Assembly (NCBI RefSeq): GCF_035830635.1
Contig: NZ_JAYMFI010000013.1
Location: 62,001 to 126,000, forward strand
Direction: 5' to 3'
Length of the DNA stretch: 64,000 nucleotides
Source: Adlercreutzia shanghongiae
GTDB lineage: Bacteria > Actinomycetota > Coriobacteriia > Coriobacteriales > Eggerthellaceae
Under the pieces are notes generated by a model. That model was not told where the DNA came from, made no database searches, and was given only the letters and a program-made list of their open reading frames with translations. The number at the start of each line of letters is the position of its first letter. Position 1 is the stretch's first letter. A program made the translations under genes and the position numbers. Of the stretch, positions 48,401 through 55,869 are shown in pieces.

Positions 48401-49345
48401 CTATTCGCTCTCGACGAGGGCGCCGCCCTTGCCGTGGTTGAGGATGATCTTGCGGGCGCGGGTGTAGGCGTCAAGAGCCGGGCGCACGCGCTCGTAGTTG
48501 TCCTTCTTGTAAATGGCGTACAGGCGGAAGGCCGCGTCATCGTCGGTGACGGGCAGCACCGTCATGCGCGAGAAGTCGGACAGGTAGCGCAGCTGCGGCA
48601 TGGAGGCCTGGAGAATCATGACGTCCTCCACGCCGAGCGGGATGGCGCAGTAGTTCATGTAGGTGCGCCCGAGCACCGCGCGGGTGCGGGGCGTATAGCC
48701 GTGCTCCTGGCAGATGCGCTCGATGTTGGCCCAGCCCGACAGGGCGTAGCCGTCGGCGAACTTCACGAAGCGGTAGCTGCGCAGATCGTCCATGGAGACA
48801 TCCTTCAGCGAGGCTAAGGGGCTGTCCATGGACACCATGGCCACGAAGGGCGAGCGGATGAGCGGGATGTAGGCGAGCCCCATGTCGTCCAGCTTGTCCA
48901 GCTCGGCGTAGGCCAGAAGGATGTCGGCCTCGCCTTCGACCAGCTGGCCGAGGTAGTTGGTGTCGTTCAGGCTGTTGTAGATGATGGGCGCCTCGCCCTC
49001 GGTGTCGAGGAACGTGGCGGCGATGGAGGTGATAGAGGCGATGGCGCTGTCGGACATGATGCCGTTCACCTTGAGCGGCGTGTGGGTTTGAATCTCGTGG
49101 ATGCGCTCGCGGGCATCGTCGTAGGTGTCCACCATCTGCAGTGCCGCGGCGGCGAATACGTTGCCCGACTCGGTCAGTTCCACCCGACGGCGGTCGCGCT
49201 CCAGAAGCGAGCAACCGAGTTCCTTCTCCATGGCCACGATGTGCTTGGAAAGCGTCGGCTGGGTGAGATGCAGCATCTCGGCCGCCTTGGTGTAGTTGAG
49301 CGTTTGGGACAGCACGATGAACTCGCGCAGCAGACTCAGTTCCAC
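48401..49345 (-). CDS. LysR-family transcriptional regulator
   Basis: The 314-aa protein begins with a LysR winged helix-turn-helix (about residues 1-60: L-R-E-F-I-V-L-S...N-Y-T-K-A-A-E-M-L-H-L-T-Q-P-T-L-S-K-H-I). A linker and a periplasmic-binding-protein-like effector domain with L-L-A-Y-A-E-L-D and I-P-L-G-V-E-D-V follow. The effector is unknown. The start is GTG at 49345 with AGGGGG 7 bases upstream. It lies 139 bp downstream of the 4Fe-4S gene on the same strand, with a terminator and a probable promoter between, so it is likely transcribed separately. LysR regulators often control neighbouring genes; here that would be the TorD/4Fe-4S operon or the molybdoenzyme cluster, which is inference. 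Confidence 0.92.
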   Translation of the reverse strand: MELSLLREFIVLSQTLNYTKAAEMLHLTQPTLSKHIVAMEKELGCSLLERDRRRVELTESGNVFAAAALQMVDTYDDARERIHEIQTHTPLKVNGIMSDSAIASITSIAATFLDTEGEAPIIYNSLNDTNYLGQLVEGEADILLAYAELDKLDDMGLAYIPLIRSPFVAMVSMDSPLASLKDVSMDDLRSYRFVKFADGYALSGWANIERICQEHGYTPRTRAVLGRTYMNYCAIPLGVEDVMILQASMPQLRYLSDFSRMTVLPVTDDDAAFRLYAIYKKDNYERVRPALDAYTRARKIILNHGKGGALVESE

Positions 49346-49380
49346 GATAATTCCCCCTTGTACGTCCTTCTTGCGCCCTC

Positions 49381-49398
49381 CTTATACCACAATATACC
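49381..49398 (-). promoter_or_regulatory. Probable LysR promoter/autoregulatory region
   Basis: On the minus strand, TATAAG (49386-49381) is a fair -10 box. It overlaps two direct copies of GGTATA one helical turn apart (TATACC on the plus strand at 49383-49388 and 49393-49398). No good -35 box is seen, as expected for an activator-dependent or autoregulated promoter. Confidence 0.4.
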
Positions 49399-49434
49399 GA
49401 AACAAGCGAAGAGGGAGCGATTTCTCGCCCCCTC
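49395..49434 (-). terminator. Intrinsic terminator of the 4Fe-4S operon
   Basis: Stem 49434-49425 with 49420-49411 (10 bp, one mismatch), read on the minus strand, then TTCGCTTGTTTCGG. It separates the 4Fe-4S gene from the LysR gene. Confidence 0.65.
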
Positions 49435-49442
49435 CCTCAAAT

Positions 49443-49458
49443 GGAATAACGCTATTCC
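49443..49458. promoter_or_regulatory. 16-bp perfect palindrome, candidate operator
   Basis: GGAATA-ACGC-TATTCC is a perfect 6-4-6 dyad between the 4Fe-4S stop and its terminator. The symmetry suits a dimeric regulator such as the adjacent LysR protein, although its place upstream of the LysR promoter is the only support. Confidence 0.35.
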
Positions 49459-49484
49459 GAACAAGCGTCGTGCTTGCAAGAGGC

Positions 49485-51131
49485 TCATTCGCCGCGAATC
49501 TCCCTGCGGCGGGCATCGCGGGCCTGAGCGTAGGCGCGACGCTCGGCCGTGTCGTTCGACTTCACCTTGGCCTGCGGCTCCTGGACGTTGTCCACCTTGA
49601 TGAAGCGCGCCATGCGGCTGGCGATGGAGTCCTCCGCGCCGGGGTTCCAGCCGATGGGCTGCATGGCGAAGCGGAACTTCGCGCCGGAAAGGAACTCCTC
49701 GGTGGACACGGTGTCGGACACGGTGATGGCCTGCTCGGGGCAGATGGTCTCGCACAGGCGGCATTGCATGCACAGGGCGCTGCGGTGCTCCACGCCGAAG
49801 GCCCCGTCGCCCGCATCGAAGCGCGAGACGGCGCCCGTGGGACAGAACACCGTGCACATGCGGCAGGAGCGGCAGAGCTCGGTGTTAATGTCCACCTGGC
49901 CCCACAGGTGCGTGGCGACTGAGGGCTGTTCCGGCGTGCCGAGGGCCTTCAGGCTGTTGAAGAGGCGCAGGCGGCGGGGCGGTACGAAGTGGGGAAGGGT
50001 GCCGTCTGATTGCACGTGGGTGAACTCGGGAACGAAGTCTTTGTTGGCGCCGGGGATGAGGGCGGTGCGGGCGGCGGGATTTACTCGCTTGCGTTGTGCC
50101 TGTGGCTCGTCGGGGGTCGGGGACGCAGGGTACTCCGATTCGCTCAGACAGTCCTCGCTCGACGGCTCGTCGGGGGCGGCCTCCCGGGCAGTGCTCAGTC
50201 GCTCAGACAGTCCTCGCTCGGCGCGACAGCCCACTGGGCTGATCGCGTTCGCTGCGGAACTCGCTTGGTGAGCACCACCCGGGAGCCCGCTGCACTCAGC
50301 CTCGGTTGAGGCTGCGGAACTCGCTCGGTCAGAACACCCTGCGTCCCCTCTACGCTCGGCCTCAGTTGCGACTGCGGAACTCGCTTGGTGAGCATCGCCC
50401 GTAAGCCCGCTGCGCCCAGCCTCGGTTGGGATACCTGCTGTGTCATCCTGAGCGGAGGCCGGAGGCCGGAGTCGAAGGATCTTCGAAGCGTCTTCGGTAT
50501 TCTCGAACTGGATGCGCTCGAGAGGCGAGGGGACTCCCATGGCGGTGAGGAGGTTGGTGGCGGAGGAGGCGATCTCGTCGCAGAGGGCGCCGCCGCAGTG
50601 GTGGGCGCAGGTTTCGCAGCGGCCGCTGATGAGCTGGATGGACTGGGCGTGCCGGGCGGTGGCCTCTATGAGGAGCGACTCGTCCACGCGTCCCAGGCAC
50701 ACGACGCCGATGACCTCGCGGTCGTCTTCGGTGGTGCCGACGGGTTTGCCGGGGGCGAAGGTGTCTTCGCCGTCCGCATCGCGCTGCGCCAGGGCGCAGG
50801 CGGTCTCGCAGGCGATGGCGACCTGCCCGTCGTGGCGGGCAAGGGCGCCTTCCACGGCGGCGAACAGCTCTTCGTCGGTGGGATTGGCGGCCGCAAGGCA
50901 GCCGGTGGGGCAGGCCGAGGCGCAGGTTCCGCAGCCGATGCAGAGGTCGGGGCTTACCACGATGCCCTCCTCGGCCAGAGAGATGGCGCCGGTGGTACAC
51001 ACCGCGGCGCAGCGTAGGCACTCGCCGTTGCGGTTGCGCACGAGCACGCAGCGGTCGGGCTGCACGGCGAGCAGCGGAGAGTCGAGCCCGTCGATGAGGT
51101 GGATCATCTGGCCGTGGCGGTAGTTAGTCAT
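49485..51131 (-). CDS. 4Fe-4S cluster protein with repeat-derived central insertion
   Basis: The 548-aa protein has two ferredoxin-type motifs near the N-terminus (C38-x2-C41-x3-C45 with an extra C28, and C64-x2-C67-x2-C70-x3-C74) and two near the C-terminus (C-R-S-C-R-M-C-T-V-F-C-P and C-M-Q-C-R-L-C-E-T-I-C-P). A cysteine-rich segment, C-E-T-C-A-H-H-C-G-G, lies between. It should carry several clusters and move electrons. No signal peptide is seen, so it is cytoplasmic. The helicase-like gene upstream overlaps its start by 8 bases, so the two are coupled. Residues about 222-340 are low-complexity and correspond to repeat DNA (50101-50490), including three 20-residue repeats. The partner enzyme is unknown; the TorD neighbour suggests the nearby molybdoenzyme. 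Confidence 0.85.
   Translation of the reverse strand: MTNYRHGQMIHLIDGLDSPLLAVQPDRCVLVRNRNGECLRCAAVCTTGAISLAEEGIVVSPDLCIGCGTCASACPTGCLAAANPTDEELFAAVEGALARHDGQVAIACETACALAQRDADGEDTFAPGKPVGTTEDDREVIGVVCLGRVDESLLIEATARHAQSIQLISGRCETCAHHCGGALCDEIASSATNLLTAMGVPSPLERIQFENTEDASKILRLRPPASAQDDTAGIPTEAGRSGLTGDAHQASSAVATEAERRGDAGCSDRASSAASTEAECSGLPGGAHQASSAANAISPVGCRAERGLSERLSTAREAAPDEPSSEDCLSESEYPASPTPDEPQAQRKRVNPAARTALIPGANKDFVPEFTHVQSDGTLPHFVPPRRLRLFNSLKALGTPEQPSVATHLWGQVDINTELCRSCRMCTVFCPTGAVSRFDAGDGAFGVEHRSALCMQCRLCETICPEQAITVSDTVSTEEFLSGAKFRFAMQPIGWNPGAEDSIASRMARFIKVDNVQEPQAKVKSNDTAERRAYAQARDARRREIRGE
50141..50220 (-). repeat. Dispersed repeat box GCGAGGACTGTCTGAGCGA, two copies inside a CDS
   Basis: On the minus strand the box appears at 50220-50200 and 50161-50141, 59 bp apart. 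The same box, followed by AATC and GTACCC, recurs in the intergenic region at 56093-56125. Both copies are translated as part of the 4Fe-4S protein. Confidence 0.85.
50251..50430 (-). repeat. Three 60-bp tandem repeats coding 20-residue repeats
   Basis: GCTGCGGAACTCGCT-type units start at exactly 50251, 50311 and 50371. Because 60 is a multiple of three, each unit adds 20 residues (T-E-A-x-x-x-G...A-S-S-A) without breaking the 4Fe-4S frame. On the minus strand each unit opens with GCGAGTTCCGCAG, the same box as at 56045-56058. The DNA next to the box can form short hairpins of differing sequence. Confidence 0.88.
50441..50490 (-). repeat. TGTCATCCTGAGCG / GAAGGATCTTCGAA palindromic element inside a CDS
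   Basis: On the plus strand the segment begins TGTCATCCTGAGCG, has two GGAGGCC copies, and ends GTCGAAGGATCTTCGAAG. This outer sequence is a repeat seen between genes in many unrelated bacteria (general knowledge, no search run). Here it lies in the minus-strand 4Fe-4S frame and is translated as K-I-L-R-L-R-P-P-A-S-A-Q-D-D-T. Confidence 0.65.
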
Positions 51132-53007
51132 GGTAGGACACCCCCGTAATGGCGCGAATGGTCTCGCTGGGACGAACTTCGCACAAACGCTCGCCCTCGC
51201 GCAGGCGAACGCGGTGGATCTTCAGCTTCAGGGATTCCGCCGTGGCAAGCGGTGCCTCCGAGAAGTAGGTGAGGAGCAGGGCCGATGCGGCCTTGCCCGC
51301 GCAGGCGTAGGTTTTGGCCATCTCGGCCGCCAGCAGGGCCGGGCGCTTGTCCCGCTCCACCTGGGCCGGGTCGAAATAGCGGCGGGGGAGCGTGAGCCCG
51401 TTGACAAGGCCGGCCATCACCACGGCACTCGCCGTGAGCCCCGCGAAGTCCTCGGGCAGGCCCACGCGCACGCCCTGGCCGGCGAACTGGGGCGCGAGGA
51501 CGGCGTGCTCCACGGCATGGCAGAGCTCGGCGGCCGAGGCGCTTGGGGAAGCTTGGGCCGCGATTGCCTTCAGGGCGGCGACCTCCGCTCCCTCGCTGGC
51601 TCCGACGGCCTCAAGGGCCGCCTCCATGAGCGCGCTGCCGCTGAGGCCATCGAGGGCGCCGAGAAGCTGCCGACCCTCGGCGAGGGCCGCGTCAGCACGC
51701 TCGGCCCCCTGCTTGAGGAGGGCGCTCGGCGCCGGGGCGGCGAAGGAGACGCCGTCTTCGAGGCTCAAGGAGGCCTCTCCTGCGACGACGGCGGTCATGA
51801 GGGCGCTGTTGGCCAGGTAGTCGCCGAAGCCGCACCAGCTGCGCAGGGCCAAGGGATCGCGCCCGTCGGCGGCGAGCCGCAGCAGGGTGAGCGCCCGGGC
51901 CGCGCGGCAGGTGTCCGCATCGCGCGTGTCGCCGCTGATGGATACGCGGCTGAGGGCGCTCACGGGAATGCCCTCAGCCGCGAGGGCGCGGGCGGCGTTG
52001 GCGGCCCAGAGGCGGTTGGCGGCCGCCACCGCGATGTCCGCTGCGGCTACGCCGCGGCTCTGCTGGTACGCGACGAGCGCGACGATGCCCTGAAGCTCGT
52101 CCTCGGGCCGCGCGTAGGCCACGGCCTCGCAGATTCCCTGCTCGCTCGAGGCACTTGCCACGGGCGAGGTGTCGCCGATGGCCTCGTCTTCAGCGAAGCG
52201 GTTCACAGCGTCGGTCACCACGCAGCTGAGGCGGCTGAGTGCGAGCTTCTCGGCCTCGGCGGCGGGGTTGGCCTCAAGCAGGCGCGCGGCGCCTTCGAAG
52301 GCGGGATAGTCCTCGGAGCCGTGAACGCGGGCGAGCGGGTCGTGGGCCACCGTCAGGCTTGTGCGCGCGATGGCGCCGGCCAGGCACTGGGAGGCGTAGC
52401 TCGCCATCTGGTAGTCGTCGACGAAGACGTGGTCGTAGGCCGCCTCCTCCCGCGCATCGCTATGCTGGCCGAGATAGTCCCATGCCGCGCGGGGCAGCTC
52501 GCAGGCAAGATAGGCCTCGCGGAAGGCCAGCTGGTCGCAGAGCATCTTGAAGACGCGTGCCTCCTGCTCGTCGTAGAACCAGTCGCCGCACAGAGGCTCC
52601 AGGTCGGTCATGCTGCGATAGAGGAACTTGAGCATATCGCCTAAGCGGCGCGGCGCCACGCCGGAGGTCTTCATGTCCTCCATCAGCAGGTTCTCCTCGA
52701 AGCGCATAAGCACGCGCCCGCGCCGGCCGGTGCGGCGGACGGCTTCGGGGCTTGCCAGCAGCTCCAGCGCGAAGAGGGGCAGCGTGGATACCCGGGGGCA
52801 CTCGCTGGCGTCGGCCGCTTTCGCCAGGCGCTCCTCAAGAGCGCGCGCAGCGGCGGGCGTGGCGGCGAACAGGATGATGTCCCGAGGGCTCACTTCCTGA
52901 TGCAGCAGGTCGATAACCTGGTCGATGATCTGCTGGGTCTTGCCCGTGCCGACACGGCCTTCGATGCAGCGCACGTCGGCGGAGGTGGCGTAGGGCGAGC
53001 GAGTCAT
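51124..53007 (-). CDS. Degenerate UvrD/Rep-like superfamily 1 helicase-related ATPase
   Basis: The 627-aa protein has a Walker A motif G-R-V-G-T-G-K-T (residues 17-24) near the N-terminus and V-D-D-Y-Q (196-200) in place of the UvrD V-D-E-x-Q. Motif III is A-H-D-P-L-A instead of G-D-x-x-Q. Near the C-terminus, V-V-M-A-G-L-V-N-G-L resembles helicase motif V, but the motif VI position (T-Y-A-C-A-G-K-A-A-S-A-L-L-L-T-Y) lacks the usual V-A-L-T-R arginine. It may bind ATP without being a true helicase. The ATG at 53007 has AAGGAAGG 7 bases upstream; the longer frame to 53160 runs into the TorD gene. It lies 17 bases after TorD and overlaps the 4Fe-4S gene by 8 bases. Confidence 0.75.
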   Translation of the reverse strand: MTRSPYATSADVRCIEGRVGTGKTQQIIDQVIDLLHQEVSPRDIILFAATPAAARALEERLAKAADASECPRVSTLPLFALELLASPEAVRRTGRRGRVLMRFEENLLMEDMKTSGVAPRRLGDMLKFLYRSMTDLEPLCGDWFYDEQEARVFKMLCDQLAFREAYLACELPRAAWDYLGQHSDAREEAAYDHVFVDDYQMASYASQCLAGAIARTSLTVAHDPLARVHGSEDYPAFEGAARLLEANPAAEAEKLALSRLSCVVTDAVNRFAEDEAIGDTSPVASASSEQGICEAVAYARPEDELQGIVALVAYQQSRGVAAADIAVAAANRLWAANAARALAAEGIPVSALSRVSISGDTRDADTCRAARALTLLRLAADGRDPLALRSWCGFGDYLANSALMTAVVAGEASLSLEDGVSFAAPAPSALLKQGAERADAALAEGRQLLGALDGLSGSALMEAALEAVGASEGAEVAALKAIAAQASPSASAAELCHAVEHAVLAPQFAGQGVRVGLPEDFAGLTASAVVMAGLVNGLTLPRRYFDPAQVERDKRPALLAAEMAKTYACAGKAASALLLTYFSEAPLATAESLKLKIHRVRLREGERLCEVRPSETIRAITGVSYHD

Positions 53008-53024
53008 GGCCGCACCTTCCTTCG

Positions 53025-53738
53025 TTAGTCGCGGTCGGACACGAGGTCGGCCAGAAGCGCCGCATCCTCTTCGAGAAATCCCTCGGTGATGTCGGCCACG
53101 CCCAGGTAGAAGCCTGTTTCCGCGAACCGGTGCACCTCGGCGAGGAACACCGGTACCCACGTGGACAGGTGATCGTCCATGAAGTTGCGCTGGGTGTTGA
53201 TGAGCGAGTAGGCCCGTTCCTCGTCGCCGGCGCGCAGGGCGGCCGCCGTGCGGTGGGCCAGCACGCGCATGAACTCAAGCTCCACGGCCACATGGTCCTC
53301 GCCCACGGTCCACGACTCGGACTTCTCCAGGCCGCAGGAACGGTAGATGGCGAGCACCTCGTCGCGCGCATCGCCCATGAGCAGGCGCTTCTCCGAGGTG
53401 TAGACGCTCTCGAAGGGGTAGGCCGCCGAATAGGTGTCGATGCCCGAGCCTAAAAACGCGCGGGTGTAGTCGACCGACAACTTCATGAGCGGGTCGACCC
53501 ACGCGTTGGAGAGGTACTTGGCGATGCCGTAGTAGCCCGCGTCCATAAGGTCGTTGCCCGAGGAGACGGGGTAGTCGGTGGCGATCAGCTCGTCGAGCAG
53601 CTCCTGGTCGACCTCCTGGCGGTACAGGCGCGCAAGCAGCTCGTAGGTGGCCGCGCGGCTGTCGCAGAGCTCGGCCAAATCCTCGACGGTCATGGCCTCG
53701 GCGGCCTCTTCGGTCACATCGTTGATCATCTCGGTCAT
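53025..53738 (-). CDS. TorD/DmsD-family molybdoenzyme chaperone
   Basis: The 237-aa, mostly helical protein has the family landmarks Y-T-R-A-F-L-G-S-G near residue 90, A-A-Y-P-F-E-S-V-Y shortly after, and E-x-D-H-V-A-V-E-L-E-F-M in the second half. TorD-type chaperones bind the twin-arginine signal of a molybdopterin oxidoreductase and hold it in the cytoplasm until its cofactor is inserted. The obvious client is the Tat-dependent catalytic subunit encoded at 56203-59262. The gene follows the upstream one by 9 bases, with AGGGG as a ribosome site, and is followed after 17 bases by the helicase-like gene. Confidence 0.87.
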   Translation of the reverse strand: MTEMINDVTEEAAEAMTVEDLAELCDSRAATYELLARLYRQEVDQELLDELIATDYPVSSGNDLMDAGYYGIAKYLSNAWVDPLMKLSVDYTRAFLGSGIDTYSAAYPFESVYTSEKRLLMGDARDEVLAIYRSCGLEKSESWTVGEDHVAVELEFMRVLAHRTAAALRAGDEERAYSLINTQRNFMDDHLSTWVPVFLAEVHRFAETGFYLGVADITEGFLEEDAALLADLVSDRD

Positions 53739-53747
53739 GGCGTTCCC

Positions 53748-54575
53748 CTAGTTCTCGTTCAGCGTGGTCAGATACTCGCGGCCGTGGGCGGTGAGGGACC
53801 ACTGGCCCGTCCACTCCACCGCGCCGGCATGCTCCAGCTTGTCGACGAAGTACATGGCGTAGCGCTTCGGGCTCTGCAGCACCGGCTCGTCGTCCACGAC
53901 ATCCCCGATGGCCCGCAGGCTCGTGCCGCCGTCGCGGCCGCACAGCTCAAGGCAGGTGGTGAAGATGTCGGCGTACTGGGGCTCGGCCTCGTAGAGGCGG
54001 GCGATCATCTCCATGGGGCGATAGGTGTCCAGCTGGGCGGCGCCCTCCTCGGTGAGGCTCCAGTACACCGCCGGCGCCGGCGCAACGCGCCAGAACTCCG
54101 CGCCGTCAATCTCCACGCGCAAAGGCTCCTGCTCCACCTCGGCGAGCGGCACGCCTTCCTCATCGGTTTGGGCGATGGCCCCGGCGCGCTCGAGCAGGCT
54201 GCACAGGGTGAGCGGCTCGTAGACGGAATGGTGGTGGCGCTTCATCTCCTCGATGGCTGCCTCCAAATCGGCGGTGGGAACGGGCGTGGAGCATCGGTCC
54301 AGAATGGTGAAGAGCATCTTGTGCAAGGTGGGCATCTGGGAGAATAAAGCTTCGATGCGCTCGGTGGCCGTTTCCCCGTTATCGAAGGCGACGAGCTCGC
54401 GCTGGAACTGCGGGATGGCATCGGGATCGGGCATGTTGAAGGGGCCTTCGGCCAGCACGCTGGGCGCGGCGTCTTCGTCGCCCTCGGCGTCGTCGAAGGC
54501 AAAGGCCTCCAGGGGGTTGAAGTCGACGGCCGCATCCTCCGCGAAGGAGAAGCCGCTCTGATCATGCTCGGTCAT
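53748..54575 (-). CDS. Acidic protein of unknown function with winged-helix-like segments
   Basis: The 275-aa protein has no catalytic motif I recognise. It starts with an acidic region (about residues 1-50). It then has two segments that read like winged-helix wings, Y-W-S-L-T-E-E-G-A-A-Q-L and W-S-L-T-A-H-G-R-E-Y-L near the C-terminus. This suggests a nucleic-acid-binding or dimerisation role. The start at 54575 has AGGAGG just upstream, and a longer frame to 54614 lacks one. It is the first gene of the TorD operon and has a strong promoter 35-64 bases upstream. It could be an accessory maturation factor or an anti-terminator-like regulator, but no function should be assumed. Confidence 0.72.
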   Translation of the reverse strand: MTEHDQSGFSFAEDAAVDFNPLEAFAFDDAEGDEDAAPSVLAEGPFNMPDPDAIPQFQRELVAFDNGETATERIEALFSQMPTLHKMLFTILDRCSTPVPTADLEAAIEEMKRHHHSVYEPLTLCSLLERAGAIAQTDEEGVPLAEVEQEPLRVEIDGAEFWRVAPAPAVYWSLTEEGAAQLDTYRPMEMIARLYEAEPQYADIFTTCLELCGRDGGTSLRAIGDVVDDEPVLQSPKRYAMYFVDKLEHAGAVEWTGQWSLTAHGREYLTTLNEN

Positions 54576-54609
54576 GGGACCTCCTAGCCTTGAAACATTC
54601 GATGCCCCG

Positions 54610-54639
54610 ATCATAGTGAGGCATGAATTTATGCGTCAA
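54610..54639 (-). promoter_or_regulatory. Promoter of the TorD operon
   Basis: On the minus strand, the -35 box is TTGACG (54639-54634) and the -10 box TATGAT (54615-54610), each five of six matches, with an 18-bp spacer. The expected start near 54603 leaves a leader of about 28 bases to the ATG at 54575. Confidence 0.8.
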
Positions 54640-54733
54640 GCCTGTTCAGGGGCATGCTCTCATGATGATTCAGAAGCGCTGATGCCGGCGCGCCATGGCT
54701 TTATTCCGATTCGACATGGCAGCGAAAACCCCA

Positions 54734-54763
54734 TTGACGAGATGCGCGGCGTCGCCCGATACT
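54734..54763 (+). promoter_or_regulatory. Candidate promoter for the gene at 54811
   Basis: TTGACG (54734-54739) and GATACT (54758-54763) are 18 bp apart and lie 48 bases before the ATG. The -10 box matches at four of six positions. It is divergent from the TorD-operon promoter about 95 bp away. Confidence 0.55.
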
Positions 54764-54810
54764 GGGCCGCGAACAACGTCTGCGAAACGACTCACGCCAA
54801 GGAGGACGCC

Positions 54811-55677
54811 ATGTTGCCCAAGCCCTCGCTCGTGCTTCAGGTGAAGCTGCTGCCCGAAGATTACTCGGAGGCCCAGGCGGCCGAGATCAAGCGCAGCTAC
54901 ATGTACCTGGCCCAGTCGGTCGTCTCCGAGCTGCCGGAGGATGAGCGCGCCGAGGGCAACCTCATGCGTCTGAACGTGCGGCTCATGAAGCCCTATTGGA
55001 ATCCGGCCGATGACGGGGCCCAGAAGCTGTGGGGCGAGTCCTTCATGCCGTGGCTCGCCAACGCCACGCGCAACATGTCCACGGCCATGCACAACTTCAA
55101 CACCGTGCCGCACCCGCTGGGCAGCGGAAATGTGACCTACGAGTGGGCCGATTTCGACTTCGCCCCGAACGCCGTGCTGCGCGTGAAGATGGACGACGAG
55201 AACCGCATCCCGAGCGCGGCCCCCGCGTTCTGCGACGCGGTGCGTTCTCTGTGCGCCGAGGGCGTCCTTGGCGAGGACGTGGTGCGCGTGCGCATCCCGT
55301 CTCTGGCGAGCCTTGAGGCCCAGAAGGCCGCTTACGAGGAAGAGCTGCGGCAGTTCCGCGCGGCCCGCGCCGCCGAGGCGGCCGTCGCGTGCGCGCCGGC
55401 CGCTGATACCGACCCGGAGGCAGGGACGGCTGTGGATGCTGCCGAGTTCGAGGCACCTGCGGATGCCGACTCGGCTGCCGAAGCCGTCGATGCGGCTGCC
55501 GACCAGAACAACGCCGCCGGCACCGACGAGGTTGCCGTCGACGAAGCCGAGCCCGCTCCTGCGGCCGATGATGCCGCGACAACGGCTTCGGAGCCCGTCT
55601 TCACGATCGATTACGCCATCTGGGGCATCGAGCGCGCCGACGGCACCGTCGTCGAGCTGGATTCCCGCACCCTGTAA
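54811..55677 (+). CDS. Protein of unknown function with Ala/Glu/Asp-rich linker
   Basis: The 288-aa protein is not one I recognise. Residues 1-190 look folded, mixed alpha/beta, with a conserved-looking N-x-x-T-V-P-H-P-L-G-S-G-N-V-T-Y-E-W segment near residue 100. Residues about 190-265 are a low-complexity, acidic, Ala-rich linker. The last 25 residues form a predicted strand pair, F-T-I-D-Y-A-I-W-G-I and G-T-V-V-E-L. No signal peptide or membrane segment is seen. The ATG at 54811 has AAGGAGG 5 bases upstream; in-frame ATGs further up lack a ribosome site. It is monocistronic, divergent from the TorD operon and ended by two strong hairpins. Confidence 0.78.
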   Translation: MLPKPSLVLQVKLLPEDYSEAQAAEIKRSYMYLAQSVVSELPEDERAEGNLMRLNVRLMKPYWNPADDGAQKLWGESFMPWLANATRNMSTAMHNFNTVPHPLGSGNVTYEWADFDFAPNAVLRVKMDDENRIPSAAPAFCDAVRSLCAEGVLGEDVVRVRIPSLASLEAQKAAYEEELRQFRAARAAEAAVACAPAADTDPEAGTAVDAAEFEAPADADSAAEAVDAAADQNNAAGTDEVAVDEAEPAPAADDAATTASEPVFTIDYAIWGIERADGTVVELDSRTL

Positions 55678-55690
55678 CGCCCATTCCCGA

Positions 55691-55732
55691 CCCGGGCCGT
55701 CTCCCTCCTCTTTCCCCAACGAACGGCCCGGG
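55691..55732. terminator. First hairpin after the 54811 gene
   Basis: CCCGGGCCGT (55691-55700) and ACGGCCCGGG (55723-55732) form a perfect 10-bp stem around a 22-base pyrimidine-rich loop, 14 bases after the stop. There is no T-tract. It may act with the following hairpin. Confidence 0.45.
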
Positions 55733-55748
55733 ACTCTCCTTCCCCTGA

Positions 55749-55793
55749 GAAAGGCGCCGCTGCCATCCCCTCCGGCAGCGGCGTCTTTCGCTA
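55749..55793. terminator. Intrinsic terminator, second hairpin
   Basis: CGCCGCTGCC (55755-55764) pairs with GGCAGCGGCG (55774-55783). Flanking GAAAG and CTTTC extend the stem, so it should work in both directions. TCTTTCGCTATT follows on the plus strand. Confidence 0.8.
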
Positions 55794-55869
55794 TTCCAGG
55801 GGAGCGGGGGCCTGAAGCGGGGCTTGGACGATGCCCCTTCGGCGGCTGTGCGCTCGCGTCCGAAGCGCC

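Noticed and set aside
53008..53160. N-terminal extension of the helicase-like gene to 53160
   Set aside because: It overlaps the TorD coding sequence, is Arg/Gly-rich shadow sequence, and the start at 53007 has a strong ribosome site.
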